Shown: positions 10,876-21,620 of the stretch, one piece after another
Position numbering within the stretch: position 1 is the stretch's first letter
Layout of the letters: each line of letters opens with the position of its first letter
From: Macrocystis pyrifera
Taxonomy: Eukaryota > Sar > Phaeophyceae > Laminariales > Laminariaceae
Direction of reading: 5' to 3'
Length of the DNA: 64,000 nucleotides
NCBI GenBank assembly: GCA_031763025.1
Contig: JASSKH010000031.1
Span: forward strand, 3,459,783-3,523,782
The notes under the pieces: generated by a model
What the model was told of the DNA's origin: nothing
Seen by the model: the letters and a program-made list of their open reading frames with translations, nothing else
Databases searched by the model: none
Position numbers and translations under genes: made by a program

Positions 10876-11883
10876 GTTCTCCCGATTCCGGATCATATTT
10901 TTTGTTTTTGGTCTGATCTCGCCGTCTGTGGCCACAGAATGCGTATCTCTCTAGGATAAAGAATCAGAACCAGACACTGGCTGTTGTGAATAAAGACGTT
11001 ACCATACCCGTCGGTGATGCCATATGTGAAGGTGTTACCATGCCCTATTAATAGTGGTGCAGGCATGTTGGTGTTGGCAGTACTTGTGAAATGGGGTATG
11101 CAGAGATATAAGCTGGTAAGGGGCACAGGATTGTCGGTGCTGGATAGAGCACGCTGCTTGTTGTTCACGAAGTTCTTATTAATGCTCCTCAAAGTGAGTT
11201 GAGAGAAGAGGAGAGAACTCGAGTGAGCGGTAGTGGGCTTCGCAAGGAACGCAGCTCAGCCCAGACGTCGACCAAAACCAACCTGTATGCAGATACAGCA
11301 GTCTATAGGGACGTTGTCATACAGAAGATTAAGACTCTCAACTATAACAGAATGTTCTCTACCGAGACGTTGTCATACAGAAGGCTTCCAGACTTCCAAC
11401 ATAATGTTCTGTGGGCAAAGGGGATGTCTGAACTGCTCCACTGAATATTCCCTAAGACCTACCATGTATAACTATATAATATTCGCCTACAGCTATATTC
11501 CTACGTGTCTACGTACAACCATATCATATTCGTCTACAGGTATATCTGGTACCTGCTCTCTGCAAAGAGCTATTGTGCAGCCATACAAGGATCCGCATAC
11601 GGATATAAGCGTTCCAATACAATAGATGTGCTACTCCAACACATACTGCTGTAGATCATCCACCATATTTAGTACGAGTAGTAGGGACATTCCATTCTTG
11701 TCGCTACCGCTCCATCCAAGGGCATAGCTAGCTTGTGGGTACAGAACTCACTCAGGATAGACAGACGGGGGGGTAAAGGAAGCAGTCCGTGCTATTAATA
11801 GGCGAAGGGAAACTCAACACACTATCTATCGCAGTTCCCCCAATCTACCATGTGCACCTACCTCCTTTAAGGGCTGTGATATC
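10876..11883. other. No gene seen
   Basis: Contains a short direct repeat of GACGTTGTCATACAGAAG (near 11310 and 11367). Open frames up to 130 codons are present, but none has a recognisable domain. Confidence 0.4.
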
Positions 11884-11994
11884 TATACACGGGGGACCAA
11901 AGTTAATAGGACCAAATATTGCTAGTAAAAATAGGTAAATATTTAGGGTTTTGTGTGTACCGTAGGTCCTATTTGCTACGGTCCCTCGTAAATA
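11884..11994 (-). mobile_element. Family M MITE, copy 12
   Basis: Reverse orientation. The left arm is GGGGGACCAAAGTTAATAGG and the right arm CCTATTTGCTACGGTCCC. Imperfect arms. Confidence 0.82.
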
Positions 11995-12452
11995 GGAATC
12001 TTACGGACGCATACGTATCCGTATCTATACGTATAGACTCCATAACAGAACAGCGTTGTACTGATGTAGTTGGTGGGACGGAGACGAGCAGCAGTACTGC
12101 AGCACACCTACGAGATAAGGTAATAAAAACACGAGGTAATGATAAACCCAGGAAGAGATTCACAAGAAAATAAGAAAATCGGGAGCCGTTCTACTGAAAT
12201 TAGTGTAGAACGCACCCTCTCTCAAATAAGAAACCCAGCCTGGGCCAAAATTCATGTGTGTTGGTATTAAAATCACGTGTCCTGCACTGCCTGTACACTC
12301 TGTCTCTCAAGGCGCCTTGGGTTTTAACCGTAGTACCAGGCATGTACGTAGAAATAACGGTGCAATGTCGTAAGACAACCCGCACGGCATATAGATCATG
12401 AACAACGAACAGCCTGGTGTCATATTATTTAGCTATATAAACGAAAAGAACA

Positions 12453-12561
12453 TATTACGGGGGACCATAGTAAATAGGACCAAATATTGTTAGTAAAAGT
12501 AGGGAAGTATATAGGTTTTTGTGTGTGCCGTAGGTCCTATTTACTATGGCCCCCCGTAATA
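12453..12561 (-). mobile_element. Family M MITE, copy 13
   Basis: Reverse orientation with nearly perfect arms and TA flanks; close to the family consensus. Confidence 0.85.
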
Positions 12562-13288
12562 GATAGGGCTGATAACTTTTGGAGGACGCCAAGAAAATCG
12601 GATATCGTGCTCAAGCGGCAGGTGGTACACTACCTAAACTCTGTACAGGCTCAAGGTTTTTCCAGGATGGTACCACAAGAAGGTTTTCAGGCAATAATCA
12701 AGAGCGCCCGGAAAAAAAATGTGAACCGTCACAGATTTTTTTTTCGCTGAAGACACGAGGGGGGGTAACTACATACAAGAGGAGTAGAACCGAGTGAAGA
12801 AAAATGAAAAAAATAAAAAAATACATACCTGGGTATATCCGTTTTTCTTATTTCATCATGCATGTTGGTTTTAAACGGTTGCAACGGTTCGTTTTCCTTT
12901 CCGACCTCTGGGGGTATGGTGTCGTGTTTTCTTTTTCACCGATCCCCCTGCTATATTAGCTCAGAATACTTTCGTCAGTATCGTACGAGTAGGTCTTTCT
13001 ATCACTATAGTTGGCGCGGCCTCACTACTGCTGCTGTACATCTTCTCCAACGTGGGGAGGGTCCTAGCCCGTACAGTAGATAAGCCTCCAACCTTCAAGG
13101 TTGATTTCCGCTCTGAACTGACATTGCACCATGTCCTGATTCAGAAGGTTGTCACCGCCTCCGCCTTGCCCACTGCTGTACACTTGACTTGCAGTAGGGG
13201 TGGAAGCTGATATACCTCTACTCCGCGTACCACCACACGAATATACATACACCTATATATACCTGGTAATAAGACGTTGGACCAACCA
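12562..13288. other. No gene seen
   Basis: Low-complexity T- and A-rich patches and one TACCTGGTA motif (13260-13268). No supported coding sequence. Confidence 0.4.
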
Positions 13289-14047
13289 TTATGGGAAACC
13301 ATTTCTCGGCTCCATGAACTGAAATTTTAGGCCGGGACGGTCAGAAACACCGGTAGACTCTTCAGTTTACTCCCCTCGTTTTCCTTTCTTGAGCAGTTTA
13401 GCGTTTCTCCAGAGTCGTAGTTTGACTCCTTGTTCGTCCATATTTCATAAAAAAAAACTTCACACAAAGATCCAAAAATTTCCAACCTCAGTTCTGACAA
13501 ACATACTATCTGTGGTGCAGCCTAAAACCTCATACAATGTGAGCCCGGATCTTTAGGTTGATAGGCTGTTCAGGTGTTTCGCTTCCTGTTGGGATTTTGG
13601 GATCAAGGTAAGGGAGAAGATCCAACCCAACCCCTAACCCTGACCCTGACCCTGGCCCCAAACCGCAGCCAAGACGGGCCAAAACTGGCCATAAACGCGG
13701 CTGCGCCGCGTTCGCATCAAACCAACCACAGGAAAAAAAAAAAAAAACTCAGATGCGGACGACGATTCCGAAGCGCACAGGCGGCGCTAACCAATTTTCA
13801 AGTCAAAAACATCCCTAAAGATCCGGGCTTACACACAGATAGTGAACCCTACTCAAGGGAAAACTGATGGACTGCGCCCCACATCAAACTGATGCTCTGG
13901 AGAAACGGAAAAACTGTTCAAGAAAGCTCCCAGAAAATTCTGGGGAGCTGAGGAGTCTACCGATGTTTGTGACTGTCCCGGCCGGCAACACCCTCATGTA
14001 TGGCCTAAAAACTCAGTTCCTGGAGCCCAGAAATATTTTCCCATAGG
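13289..14047. mobile_element. Large foldback element with telomere-like centre
   Basis: The arms at about 13289-13570 and 13800-14047 are inverted copies. Both termini read as TATGGGAAA followed by TTTCTNGGCTCCA, and the inner parts share ACTCTTCAG/CTGAGGAGT and GATCYTTAGG. Near the centre is an AACCCCTAACCCTGACCC tract (about 13626-13662). No protein is encoded. The length and long subterminal arms fit a MULE- or foldback-type non-autonomous element; the class is not proven. Confidence 0.65.
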
Positions 14048-14611
14048 AACAGTTATTTTTATACTATTAACATTAACACCTGGTATCAGCTATCCATCCT
14101 ATCGTATACCAGGCATCTCACTGGGTGATAAAACAACACACACCCTCGGACAGGAGGAATCTCAAACTCGGTTTCCTCCAAAACATGCCTTGAGGGGGAT
14201 CACACACAACGAAAATGATGGATCTGGCAAGATTTCGTGGAGAAGGTTGCATCTTTAGAGGCATCGCTCGTCGTACTCAGCACGCCCTCCCCGCTGTCGT
14301 GTCCAGAAACTCAGCTTAAAAAAATCGTCCGAGGGTGTGTGTGTGTCATCTTGCGTGTTATATATATAATATATACCTGGTATATATATTGTATACGAGG
14401 TACAGCAGTATATATGATATACCGAACGGTGGTAGTACCGTACGTATAGAGATACACGCATTAATGCGCTCTGGACGTCGCTGACGATGTCTGACGTGTG
14501 CAAAGTAACACGTGCCTTTTCGCATCCAGCAAGATGGCATGTCATATCATGGTGTTGCGTTGTCTACTCTCCCGTTGCTGCATCGTCTACAAGTTACTGA
14601 TACTTCTGTAG

Positions 14612-14720
14612 TATCACGGGGGACCATAGTAAATAGGACCAAATATTGTTAGTAAAAATAGGTAAATATAAAGGTTTTATGTACACCATAGGTCCTATTA
14701 ACTATGGACCCCCGTAAATA
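14612..14720 (-). mobile_element. Family M MITE, copy 14
   Basis: Reverse orientation. The type a left arm and type b right arm (CCTATTAACTATGGACCCCC) differ at the positions that define the subfamilies. Confidence 0.85.
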
Positions 14721-14817
14721 GTATTTCTGTGACGCGGTTTTGTGAACACATATCAAGCGCCATAGTGGTTAGACCTCGTCACGCTAACGTCACGCTTTCG
14801 AGTCCATTTTTTTCTAC

Positions 14818-14929
14818 TATTACGGAGGACCATAGTAAATAGGACCTCCGATACACACAAAAAAAATCTACATATTTACCTATTTTTACTAGCAATATTT
14901 GGTCCTGTTCACTATGGTCCCCCGTATTA
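14818..14929 (+). mobile_element. Family M MITE, copy 15
   Basis: Forward copy with left arm ACGGAGGACCATAGTAAATAGG and right arm GTTCACTATGGTCCCCCG. Confidence 0.85.
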
Positions 14930-15084
14930 TTAGTATTTAATAGTATTAATAGTAAAAAGAAATGCCGAAATCGCCTCTTCTTCACAGCGCAAGTTCGCCG
15001 CATTCGACGGGAGTCGACGAGGGAAGAAACTGCCGGGATTTTTTTCCCGCCGTATAATTGAAGGCACCCACCCCCGTAGCAGCC

Positions 15085-15103
15085 GGGGGGGGGGGGGGGG
15101 GGG
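15085..15103. repeat. G homopolymer, about 19 bases
   Basis: Uninterrupted G run. Confidence 0.9.
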
Positions 15104-15547
15104 AGGAGCGCCCGCTGTGTGACCTCGGATCTGAGTTATTGCCGACAGGCAGTGGGAGGGAGACGATAATAAATGAGACGAAAAGAAAAGAAAACTATCG
15201 CACGTACCTTGGTACAAGAGTTTGTAAGTACGATTACGAATCCGTCTGTCCATGAACAGGATGGAGAATCGGCACGGACCACGCACACTGGCGGTGCTGG
15301 ATGTCGACCGGCGGGTAGAAATAATAAATATCGTGAAGAACAGACACAGACACAAATGATGAAGAACCAGGAAGGGCATCGGGTATGCTGGGCTGGGCTG
15401 GGCGTAACGCTACGTGTGTGGTTGGGTAGATGTTACTGGTGTGTGGTAATTGATACGATGGAGGAAATAAATGAGATCGAAATAATGGCAACGGTTATTA
15501 GGCACTCTTCTGGACCCCATCAAAGGCGGCAAAACGAACGAGCGGGC

Positions 15548-15637
15548 CTTTAGTACCGCAGTCCCGATTTGGGGACAAACCTGTCTAATTCCAAGTCATT
15601 TGTCCCCAAAACGGGACTGCGGTACTAAAAGGGTTAA
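15548..15637. mobile_element. Foldback repeat, family P, copy 6 (best preserved)
   Basis: Near-perfect hairpin. The arms of about 32 bases contain AGTACCGCAGTCCCG and its complement, around a loop of about 20 bases. This copy best defines the family ends. Confidence 0.82.
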
Positions 15638-15877
15638 TACTATTAATAGTTTCAGGTACCAGGTATCATTTACTACAACAGCTGCTGTTTCTGTTGTGCA
15701 AGTCTGTCTGCTGCTGCTGTACATACAAGCAGGACCAGCTGCAGCAGCTGTCTACTGCTGCTGTGTGTTGTCCAGCAGTGAGTTAGTTGGCTGTAGACAG
15801 ATGTGCTGTTCTTTGTGCCCATCGACATCCAGCACATCCAGTGCCCGCGCTGATTTTGCATCCCACCATAAAACCCG

Positions 15878-15950
15878 TTTTTCGAACCGCAGTCCCTTCT
15901 TGGGGACAACCCACTCTGCCTCCAAAACGGAACTACAGACTAACCGCGGC
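15878..15950. mobile_element. Foldback repeat, family P, copy 7, shortened
   Basis: Arms CGAACCGCAGTCCC..TTGGGGACAA and CCAAAACGGAACTACAGACT with a reduced loop. Confidence 0.6.
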
Positions 15951-16021
15951 CTAAAAGAGAGACGCAAGCTACCAGGTACAACCGACAACACGACACACAA
16001 ACAAAACGTAGACCCTCGAGG

Positions 16022-16130
16022 TATTACGGGGCACCATAGTAAATAGGACCAAATACTGTTAGTAAAAATATGTAATTATATAGGTTTTGATGTATACCAT
16101 AGGTCCTATTAACTATGGATCCCCGTAATA
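16022..16130 (-). mobile_element. Family M MITE, copy 16
   Basis: Last copy of the family. Reverse orientation, left arm GGGGCACCATAGTAAATAGG, type b right arm ATTAACTATGGATCCCCG, TA flanks. I find no copy downstream of this point. Confidence 0.85.
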
Positions 16131-16499
16131 GTACCTGCTGGTAAATAAACAAATGACCAAGTGACCGCACACAGCAAGCAGCAACAGCAAGACAGGACAC
16201 TCGAAAACACGCGGGGTGATGCATGTATGTTGTTCGAAGATCTTGCAAAAAACGAAAAGACACAAAAACAGGGACAAGAAACTAGAGAAGAACGGCGCGC
16301 CGACGGTTATTTGTTTCGTCTAAAACATGACATGATGGTACGACGTACGACATCCAACAAGCTGTGAACCCTGGTCCTGCCAGGTACTGCGTACTGCCTC
16401 TTGTCTGACTGTCTGGAACGTTTTGCAATCATCACGTGTGTGTACCGATATCATAGGCCAAGAAAATACTCGCAAAACGCACTTAAACCCGTGACCCAA

Positions 16500-16570
16500 G
16501 CTTCCAGCAGCTTTTCCAGCAGCTTCCAGCAGCCACACGCAGCTTTTCCAGCAGCTTCCAGCAGCCACAC
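16500..16570. repeat. Minisatellite of CTTCCAGCAG units
   Basis: Alternating CTTCCAGCAG and CTTTTCCAGCAG, arranged as two longer repeats each ending in CCACACNC. Confidence 0.75.
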
Positions 16571-17389
16571 CCACAGAAAAGCGACTGACAAGAAGAAGCC
16601 CAAAAATCGCTGTACAGCAAAAAGATAGAGCAGCCTCGAGGGGGACTATTCATACTCCGGTACTATTCTCATCTGTTGATTTCTGATTATCTGCGTCTCG
16701 TAGACTCTGCGCAGTTAGTTGCGTAGAGCAGCAGGACTGCTGTACACCCACGCAAAGGTAGATACGTACGAGCCAGTTGGACAGCAGGTGGTACGGATAT
16801 GTTGTCGTTGCGCAAACTCGGTACAAAAGTACGGCTCGTGCGCTACGTCACGTACTAGAATCTAAAAACTTTCGTAGAAGGTACTGCCGTACTTTTGCGG
16901 ATACCGGCCGCCTGCTTTCAGGCTCCACAGCTGTGGTGCCGACCCCAAACGGAGCTTGGGGCGGCGTCGGGGTACACGAGCATTTGCTACCTCCGGTGTC
17001 GTCGTGTGTGTCTGTTCGAGATCATGATAGATTGAGGCGCTGCACGTCCTCCTGTGTCCCTGCCGTTGATCCATCGTAGTTTCCGCGTTGCGTTGTCAAG
17101 TACCACTATAACTGCTGCTGCTGTAGCTCGTTTATTGTTCTTGCGATTCCGAGGTCACGTCTACCTCGAATGAATACTCGCTCGTACCCTTGGTGTTTCT
17201 GCTGTGCGGTGCGCCACCCACTGCTGTTGTGTAGCGGTCGGTGCTCAGGAGAGGTAGAGGCACAACCCAAGCATCCATCCTGTCTGTCGCCTACCTTGTA
17301 CTGTTAGTTTGGGCGTGAACTTCCCGAACACAAACGGGCACCGTTCGGTCCCAAGCAGAGCGGAAATACGACTGGACTCGTATATATAT
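16571..17389. other. No gene seen
   Basis: One open frame of 100 codons (about 16777-17079) has no recognisable domain. It may be chance or an unidentified exon. Confidence 0.35.
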
Positions 17390-17723
17390 TTTTTTTTATT
17401 TTTTTTTTCATCATCACTTTTACTTTCCAGCCCACTCGTAGGAGGTTTTTACCCTCGACGATCTTCTGGACAAGCCGTGGTCACAGGTGTCGTCCCTTCT
17501 CCCCCCCGGTACGTGCCTTTCTTTTTTGTCGCGCATAGGGTTCAGCATTCCCCCTGCTCGTCGATTTTCATCGAATGTAGCTAACTCGCGCTCTTGCGCT
17601 TTCCGCTTATCAATTTTTTATGCAAGAAAAAGTCCCTACGAGCATGCACTCGGTGAGATTTGAACCCACGAAATTGATCTTGATAGGCACGCGGACCACC
17701 TACCAAGCCACCGGGGACGCCGG
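17390..17723 (-). mobile_element. tRNA-derived SINE, copy 4
   Basis: The B box on the minus strand is a perfect GGTTCAAATC (17657-17666), with an A-box-like TGGCTTGGTAGG about 35 bases upstream in the element. The shared body ends in a T-rich plus-strand tract at 17390-17408. If the glycosyltransferase-like gene starting at 18546 is intact, this SINE lies in one of its introns in the sense orientation. Confidence 0.87.
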
Positions 17724-18051
17724 CGACTATACGTGTATGTACTGGTTCATGTGTGTACCGTATGAAGACAAAGCTATTACCTCGGGTATGTCATTAAAAT
17801 AATAACAGAAGACGAAAAGCATCTCGAAAAATCGCCCGTTCCAATCAATCGTGCATGGCAGACGGCAAGACAGCAATGAAGCAACAGGACAAGCAGGGCA
17901 ATACATACGCAAAAAGTAGCAAGAGGCGTCCTTGGGCGTTGCGTTGATCCACCGTGTGTACATGTCTGCCTGTCTGGCAACTTCATACCCAACACAGAAG
18001 CTGCTTCAGCAGCAGCAGCAGCGAAACGCACACCGTATGCATAATATATCA

Positions 18052-18054
18052 TAC
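18052..18054 (-). promoter_or_regulatory. Predicted 5' splice site
   Basis: GTA directly after the codon GAG on the minus strand. The reading frame meets a stop (GTA TGA) immediately, supporting an intron here. Confidence 0.55.
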
Positions 18055-18546
18055 CTCCAGCAGGTCGTAGGTGTGGACGAATATCTCCACTTGCATATTG
18101 CTATCCCGCAGCACGTCCAGCAAATGCCTCTCGACGCTGGGAAGGGTCCATCGCAGCGACCTCGCCAGCCCGAAAAAGCAAACCGCGACTCGCGGCGGGC
18201 GTCCGAGCGCCGGGCGCCTGTCCGTCGGCTCCATGTGATCCAGCACGAACTGCACCGAGTGCCACGTTGTCAGGACGGCCCCCAACGCGGTGAGCAGCCC
18301 CAGCGCGCGGAACCAGTAGCTTCCGTTGTGGTAGCCCATCCTCAGCGCTGATACGATTCTCCGTGATGATAACCGCGATCGAACGGAAGATGACGATGTC
18401 AACGCCGACGACGAGGACGATGAGGGCGATAGCACGGACGGAAGAAGAGATCTGCTTGTTGCATCCTCTTGCAGGTGGTGCTGCTGCAACAGCTGCTGCT
18501 GCTGCTGCTCCTCCTCCTCCTGGTCGTGGTACCTCTCCTTCGCCAT
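18055..18546 (-). CDS. Glycosyltransferase-like type II membrane protein, first exon
   Basis: First exon, 164 codons, starting at the ATG at 18546 and ending at a good 5' splice site (CTGGAG|GTATGA). An in-frame GTG lies upstream, but ATG is preferred. A Q/E-rich and then S-rich N-terminus (residues about 9-60) precedes a single hydrophobic segment (about 80-102), typical of a Golgi-type signal anchor. After it comes RVAVCFFGLARS (119-130) and then FVHTYDL (156-162). I associate this pattern with a poorly characterised family of glycosyltransferase-like proteins of algae and protists. Reaction and substrate are unknown. I could not identify later exons at lower coordinates, where a SINE and repeats follow, so the gene may be truncated. 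Confidence 0.6.
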
Positions 18547-18699
18547 GTTGCGCGTGTACGAGTGCACGAGTGCAGCAATGCTCACAGATCTGCAGAACGT
18601 ATACTAACTGCTTGTGTTCGTGCGTACGACTCGCGAGAAACAAGCGGAGGAGAGTGCGATGTGAAGGAAGGTTGGATGGCCGGTTGTCGACTGCGACGA

Positions 18700-19020
18700 A
18701 CAGCGGGCAAAAAAAAAAAAAGCTACCGCTTCATCAGAATATTAATCAGTCGAACTCACAGCTGACGTATTTCAAAATATATAAAAAAAAATATATATAT
18801 TCCTTGACATCGCCATGTTTGAAACATTCCACGATCACAAGACAAGATCATCGATGCCAGCTTGATGATGTAGATCCTTCTGGCAAGATAGATCCCTGAT
18901 CGGTATGATCTAGCTCACGTTGTTGCTAGAGGGCCATCTCATCTGCATGGTATAGGAAACGTTCCCTGGGTTGGATCTGTGTAGCAAGTACTTGAAAATA
19001 TCTTGCGCGGCAGGAATGGA
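18700..19020. other. No gene seen; contains a dispersed motif
   Basis: Holds CAGTCGAACTCACAGCTGACG (near 18747), also found near 663 and 60401, followed by an A/T-rich tract. Confidence 0.45.
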
Positions 19021-19021
19021 C

Positions 19022-19260
19022 AGGTGGACACTCTGCTGTGCCCTGTGAACACCCTGCCAGGGTCGACACCCCGTGGAGACCCTGTTGAGGACCTCGCCTG
19101 AGGTCTCGAACCCTCTTGAGGTTATGTGGTAGCACCCTGTCAGGGTAAGAACCCTGTACAGGGTACTGCGAACAGACCTTGCACAAGGTAAAGACCTCGG
19201 CAAGGTACTGGGTACAAACCCTGTACAGCTTAGCCACCCTGTACAGGGTCAATCATACAC
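19022..19260. repeat. Diverged left flank of the ACCCTG/CAGGGT satellite
   Basis: Irregularly spaced boxes of the kind ACCCTGNNCAGGGT, ACCTCG..CGAGGT and ACCTTGCACAAGGT. They look like degenerate relatives of the regular 94 bp units downstream. Confidence 0.7.
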
Positions 19261-19275
19261 ACCCTGTGCAGGTTA

Positions 19276-20048
19276 AAAAAGGGCCACTCCTAACGAACAA
19301 AAAAAATCACGATTCGTGAGATTTTTGTCGTGAATCGTGATTTTTTTGTCGTGAATCACGACAAAAAAAATCACGATTCATGACGCCAATTTTTTTAGCT
19401 TTTCCCTAAAAAAAACAAAATCACGATTCGTGACATTTGTCGTGTCTCAAAATACGCCTGATCAAGGCACTACGCAACCCACGTGCACCAACGGTATCCG
19501 ATGGTCGGCATAGGGGCATGACAGACTCTGCTTCGTACGCCGCTTGTGGACTACGGGCGGCTACCCAAAGACACCGCTGGGCGCGGGCTAACGAGGAGGT
19601 TGTGGCCTCGAAATTTCCAGGAGGAGGAGCCACTGCTGGAAGACAAACGCGAAAATGACCTGGGGATGTCACTGGCCAGGCCGGGCCGACGGCCTGCGAG
19701 ATGGAATCTCGCGAAACGAGCTTGGCCGACGGCCGGCGAAGTTGGAATCTCGTAGGCTGGGTCAGGCTTCGGCCCGCAATTCGAATATGTCACGGGCTGG
19801 GCCAGGTGCGGACGGCCCAGCCCGGCCTGGCCGTGCCCCACTCTCGAGAGTTTGCTCCACACTCCACACCCCCAAAAAACGTTGGGTTTGAAATATCAGA
19901 ACTTGAACTATTTGAAAATATCACGAAACGCGACGTTTTTTTTTCGGCTTTTTTCGTTAGAACTGAAATGTCACGGATCGTGATCTTTTGGCATGCCTAA
20001 AAGTCACGAATCGTGATTTCTTTTCGGTTCGTTAGGAACGGCCCTAAG
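19276..20048. mobile_element. Inverted-repeat DNA element inserted in the satellite
   Basis: The ends are inverted: AGGGCCACTCCTAACGAAC on the left, and a right end whose complement reads AGGGCCGTTCCTAACGAAC. Both are followed by TCACGATTCGTGA palindromes. The interior is GC-rich and contains further CACGATTCGTG palindromes. Left and right flanks rejoin to an uninterrupted satellite unit (GCAGGTTA / AGACCCTGCC), showing a clean insertion. The duplicated target is TAA or shorter, consistent with a Harbinger-like element but not proof. No transposase is encoded. Confidence 0.72.
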
Positions 20049-21620
20049 ACCCTGCCAGGATCTTCTTGTCTAACCTCACAAGGTCGAACACATGGTCGAC
20101 ACCCTGTACAGGGTCAATCATACACACCCTGTGCAGGTTAAGACCCTGCCAGGGTCTTCTTGTCTAACCTCACAAGGTCGAGCACATGGTCGACACCCTG
20201 TACAGGGTCAATCATACACACCCTGTGCAGGTTAAGACCCTGCCAGGGTCTTCTTGTCTAACCTCACAAGGTCGAGCACATGGTCGACACCCTGTACAGG
20301 GTCAATCATATACACCCTGTGCAGGTTAAGACCCTGCCAGGGTCGTGTAATCTAACCTCACAAGGTCGGGCACATGGTAGACACCCTGTACAGGGTCAAT
20401 CATACACACCCTGTGCAGGTTACGACCCCGCCAGGGTCGTGTTGTCTAACCTCACAAGGTCGGGCACATGGTCGACACCCTGTCTGTACACGGTCAATCA
20501 TACACACCCTGTGCAGGTTACGACCCCGCCAGGGTCGTGTTGTCTAACCTCACAAGGTCGAACACATGGTCGACACCCTGTACAGGGTCAATCATACACA
20601 CCCTGTGCAGGATAAGACCCTGCCAGGGTCGTGTTGCCTAACCTCGCAAGGTCGGGCACATGGTCGACACCCTGTACAGGGTCAATCGTACACACCCTGT
20701 GCAGGTTACGACCCCGCCAGGGTCGTGTTGTCTAACCTCGCAAGGTCGGGCACATGGTCGACACCCTGTACAGGGTCAATCATACACACCCTGTGCAGGT
20801 TACGACCCTGCCAGGGTCGTGTTGTCTAACCTCACAAGGTCGAGCACATGGTCGCCACCCTGTACAGGGTCATTCATTCACACCTTGTGCTGGTTACGAC
20901 CCTGCCAGGGTGGTGTTGTCTAACCTCACAAGATCGAGCACATGGTCGCCACCCTGTACAGGGTCAATCATACACACCTTGTGCTGGTTACGACCCTGCC
21001 AGGGTCGTGTTGTCTAACCTCACAAGGTCGAACACATGGTCGACACCCTGTACAGGGTCAATCATACACACCCTGTGCAGGATAAGACCCTGCCAGGGTC
21101 GTGTTGTCTAACCTCACAAGGTCGGGCACATGGTCGACACCCTGTACAGGGTCAATCGTACACACCCTGTGCAGGTTACGACCCTGCCAGGGTCGTGTTG
21201 TCTAACCTCGCAAGGTCGGGCACATGGTCGACACCCTGTACAGGGTCAATCATACACACCCTGTGCAGGTTACGACCCTGCCAGGGTCGTGTTGTCTAAC
21301 CTCACAAGGTCGAGCACATGGTCGCCACCCTGTACAGGGTCATTCATACACACCTTGTGCTGGTTACGACCCTGCCAGGGTGGTGTTGTCTAACCTCACA
21401 AGGTCGAGCACATGGTCGCCACCCTGTACAGGGTCATTCATACACACCTTGTGCTGGTTACGACCCTGCCAGGGTCGTGTTGTCTAACCTCACAAGGTCT
21501 ACACCCTGTGAAGGATCCATATTGCATACCCTGTGCAGGTAAACACCCTTCCAGGGTCGTATTGCCTATCCTTCACAGGGTTGACACCCGGTGCAGTTTC
21601 GATCATGAACACCCTGTCTA
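20049..21620. repeat. 94 bp palindromic satellite array, about 15 units
   Basis: A regular period of 94 is visible: units start at 20280, 20374, 20566, 20660, 20754, 20848, 20942, 21036, 21130, 21224, 21318 and 21412, with one 4 bp insertion near 20482. Each unit holds four palindromic boxes: ACCCTGTACAGGGT, an ACCCTGTGCAGGT relative, ACGACCCTGCCAGGGTCGT and ACCTCACAAGGT. Units near 20566-20940 and 21036-21410 share diagnostic variants at a distance of 470 bases, indicating a five-unit higher-order duplication. The array degenerates after 21490. Confidence 0.92.

Noticed and set aside
20049..21620. CRISPR-like array
   Set aside because: The 94 bp units are contiguous with no unique spacers, and the genome is eukaryotic.
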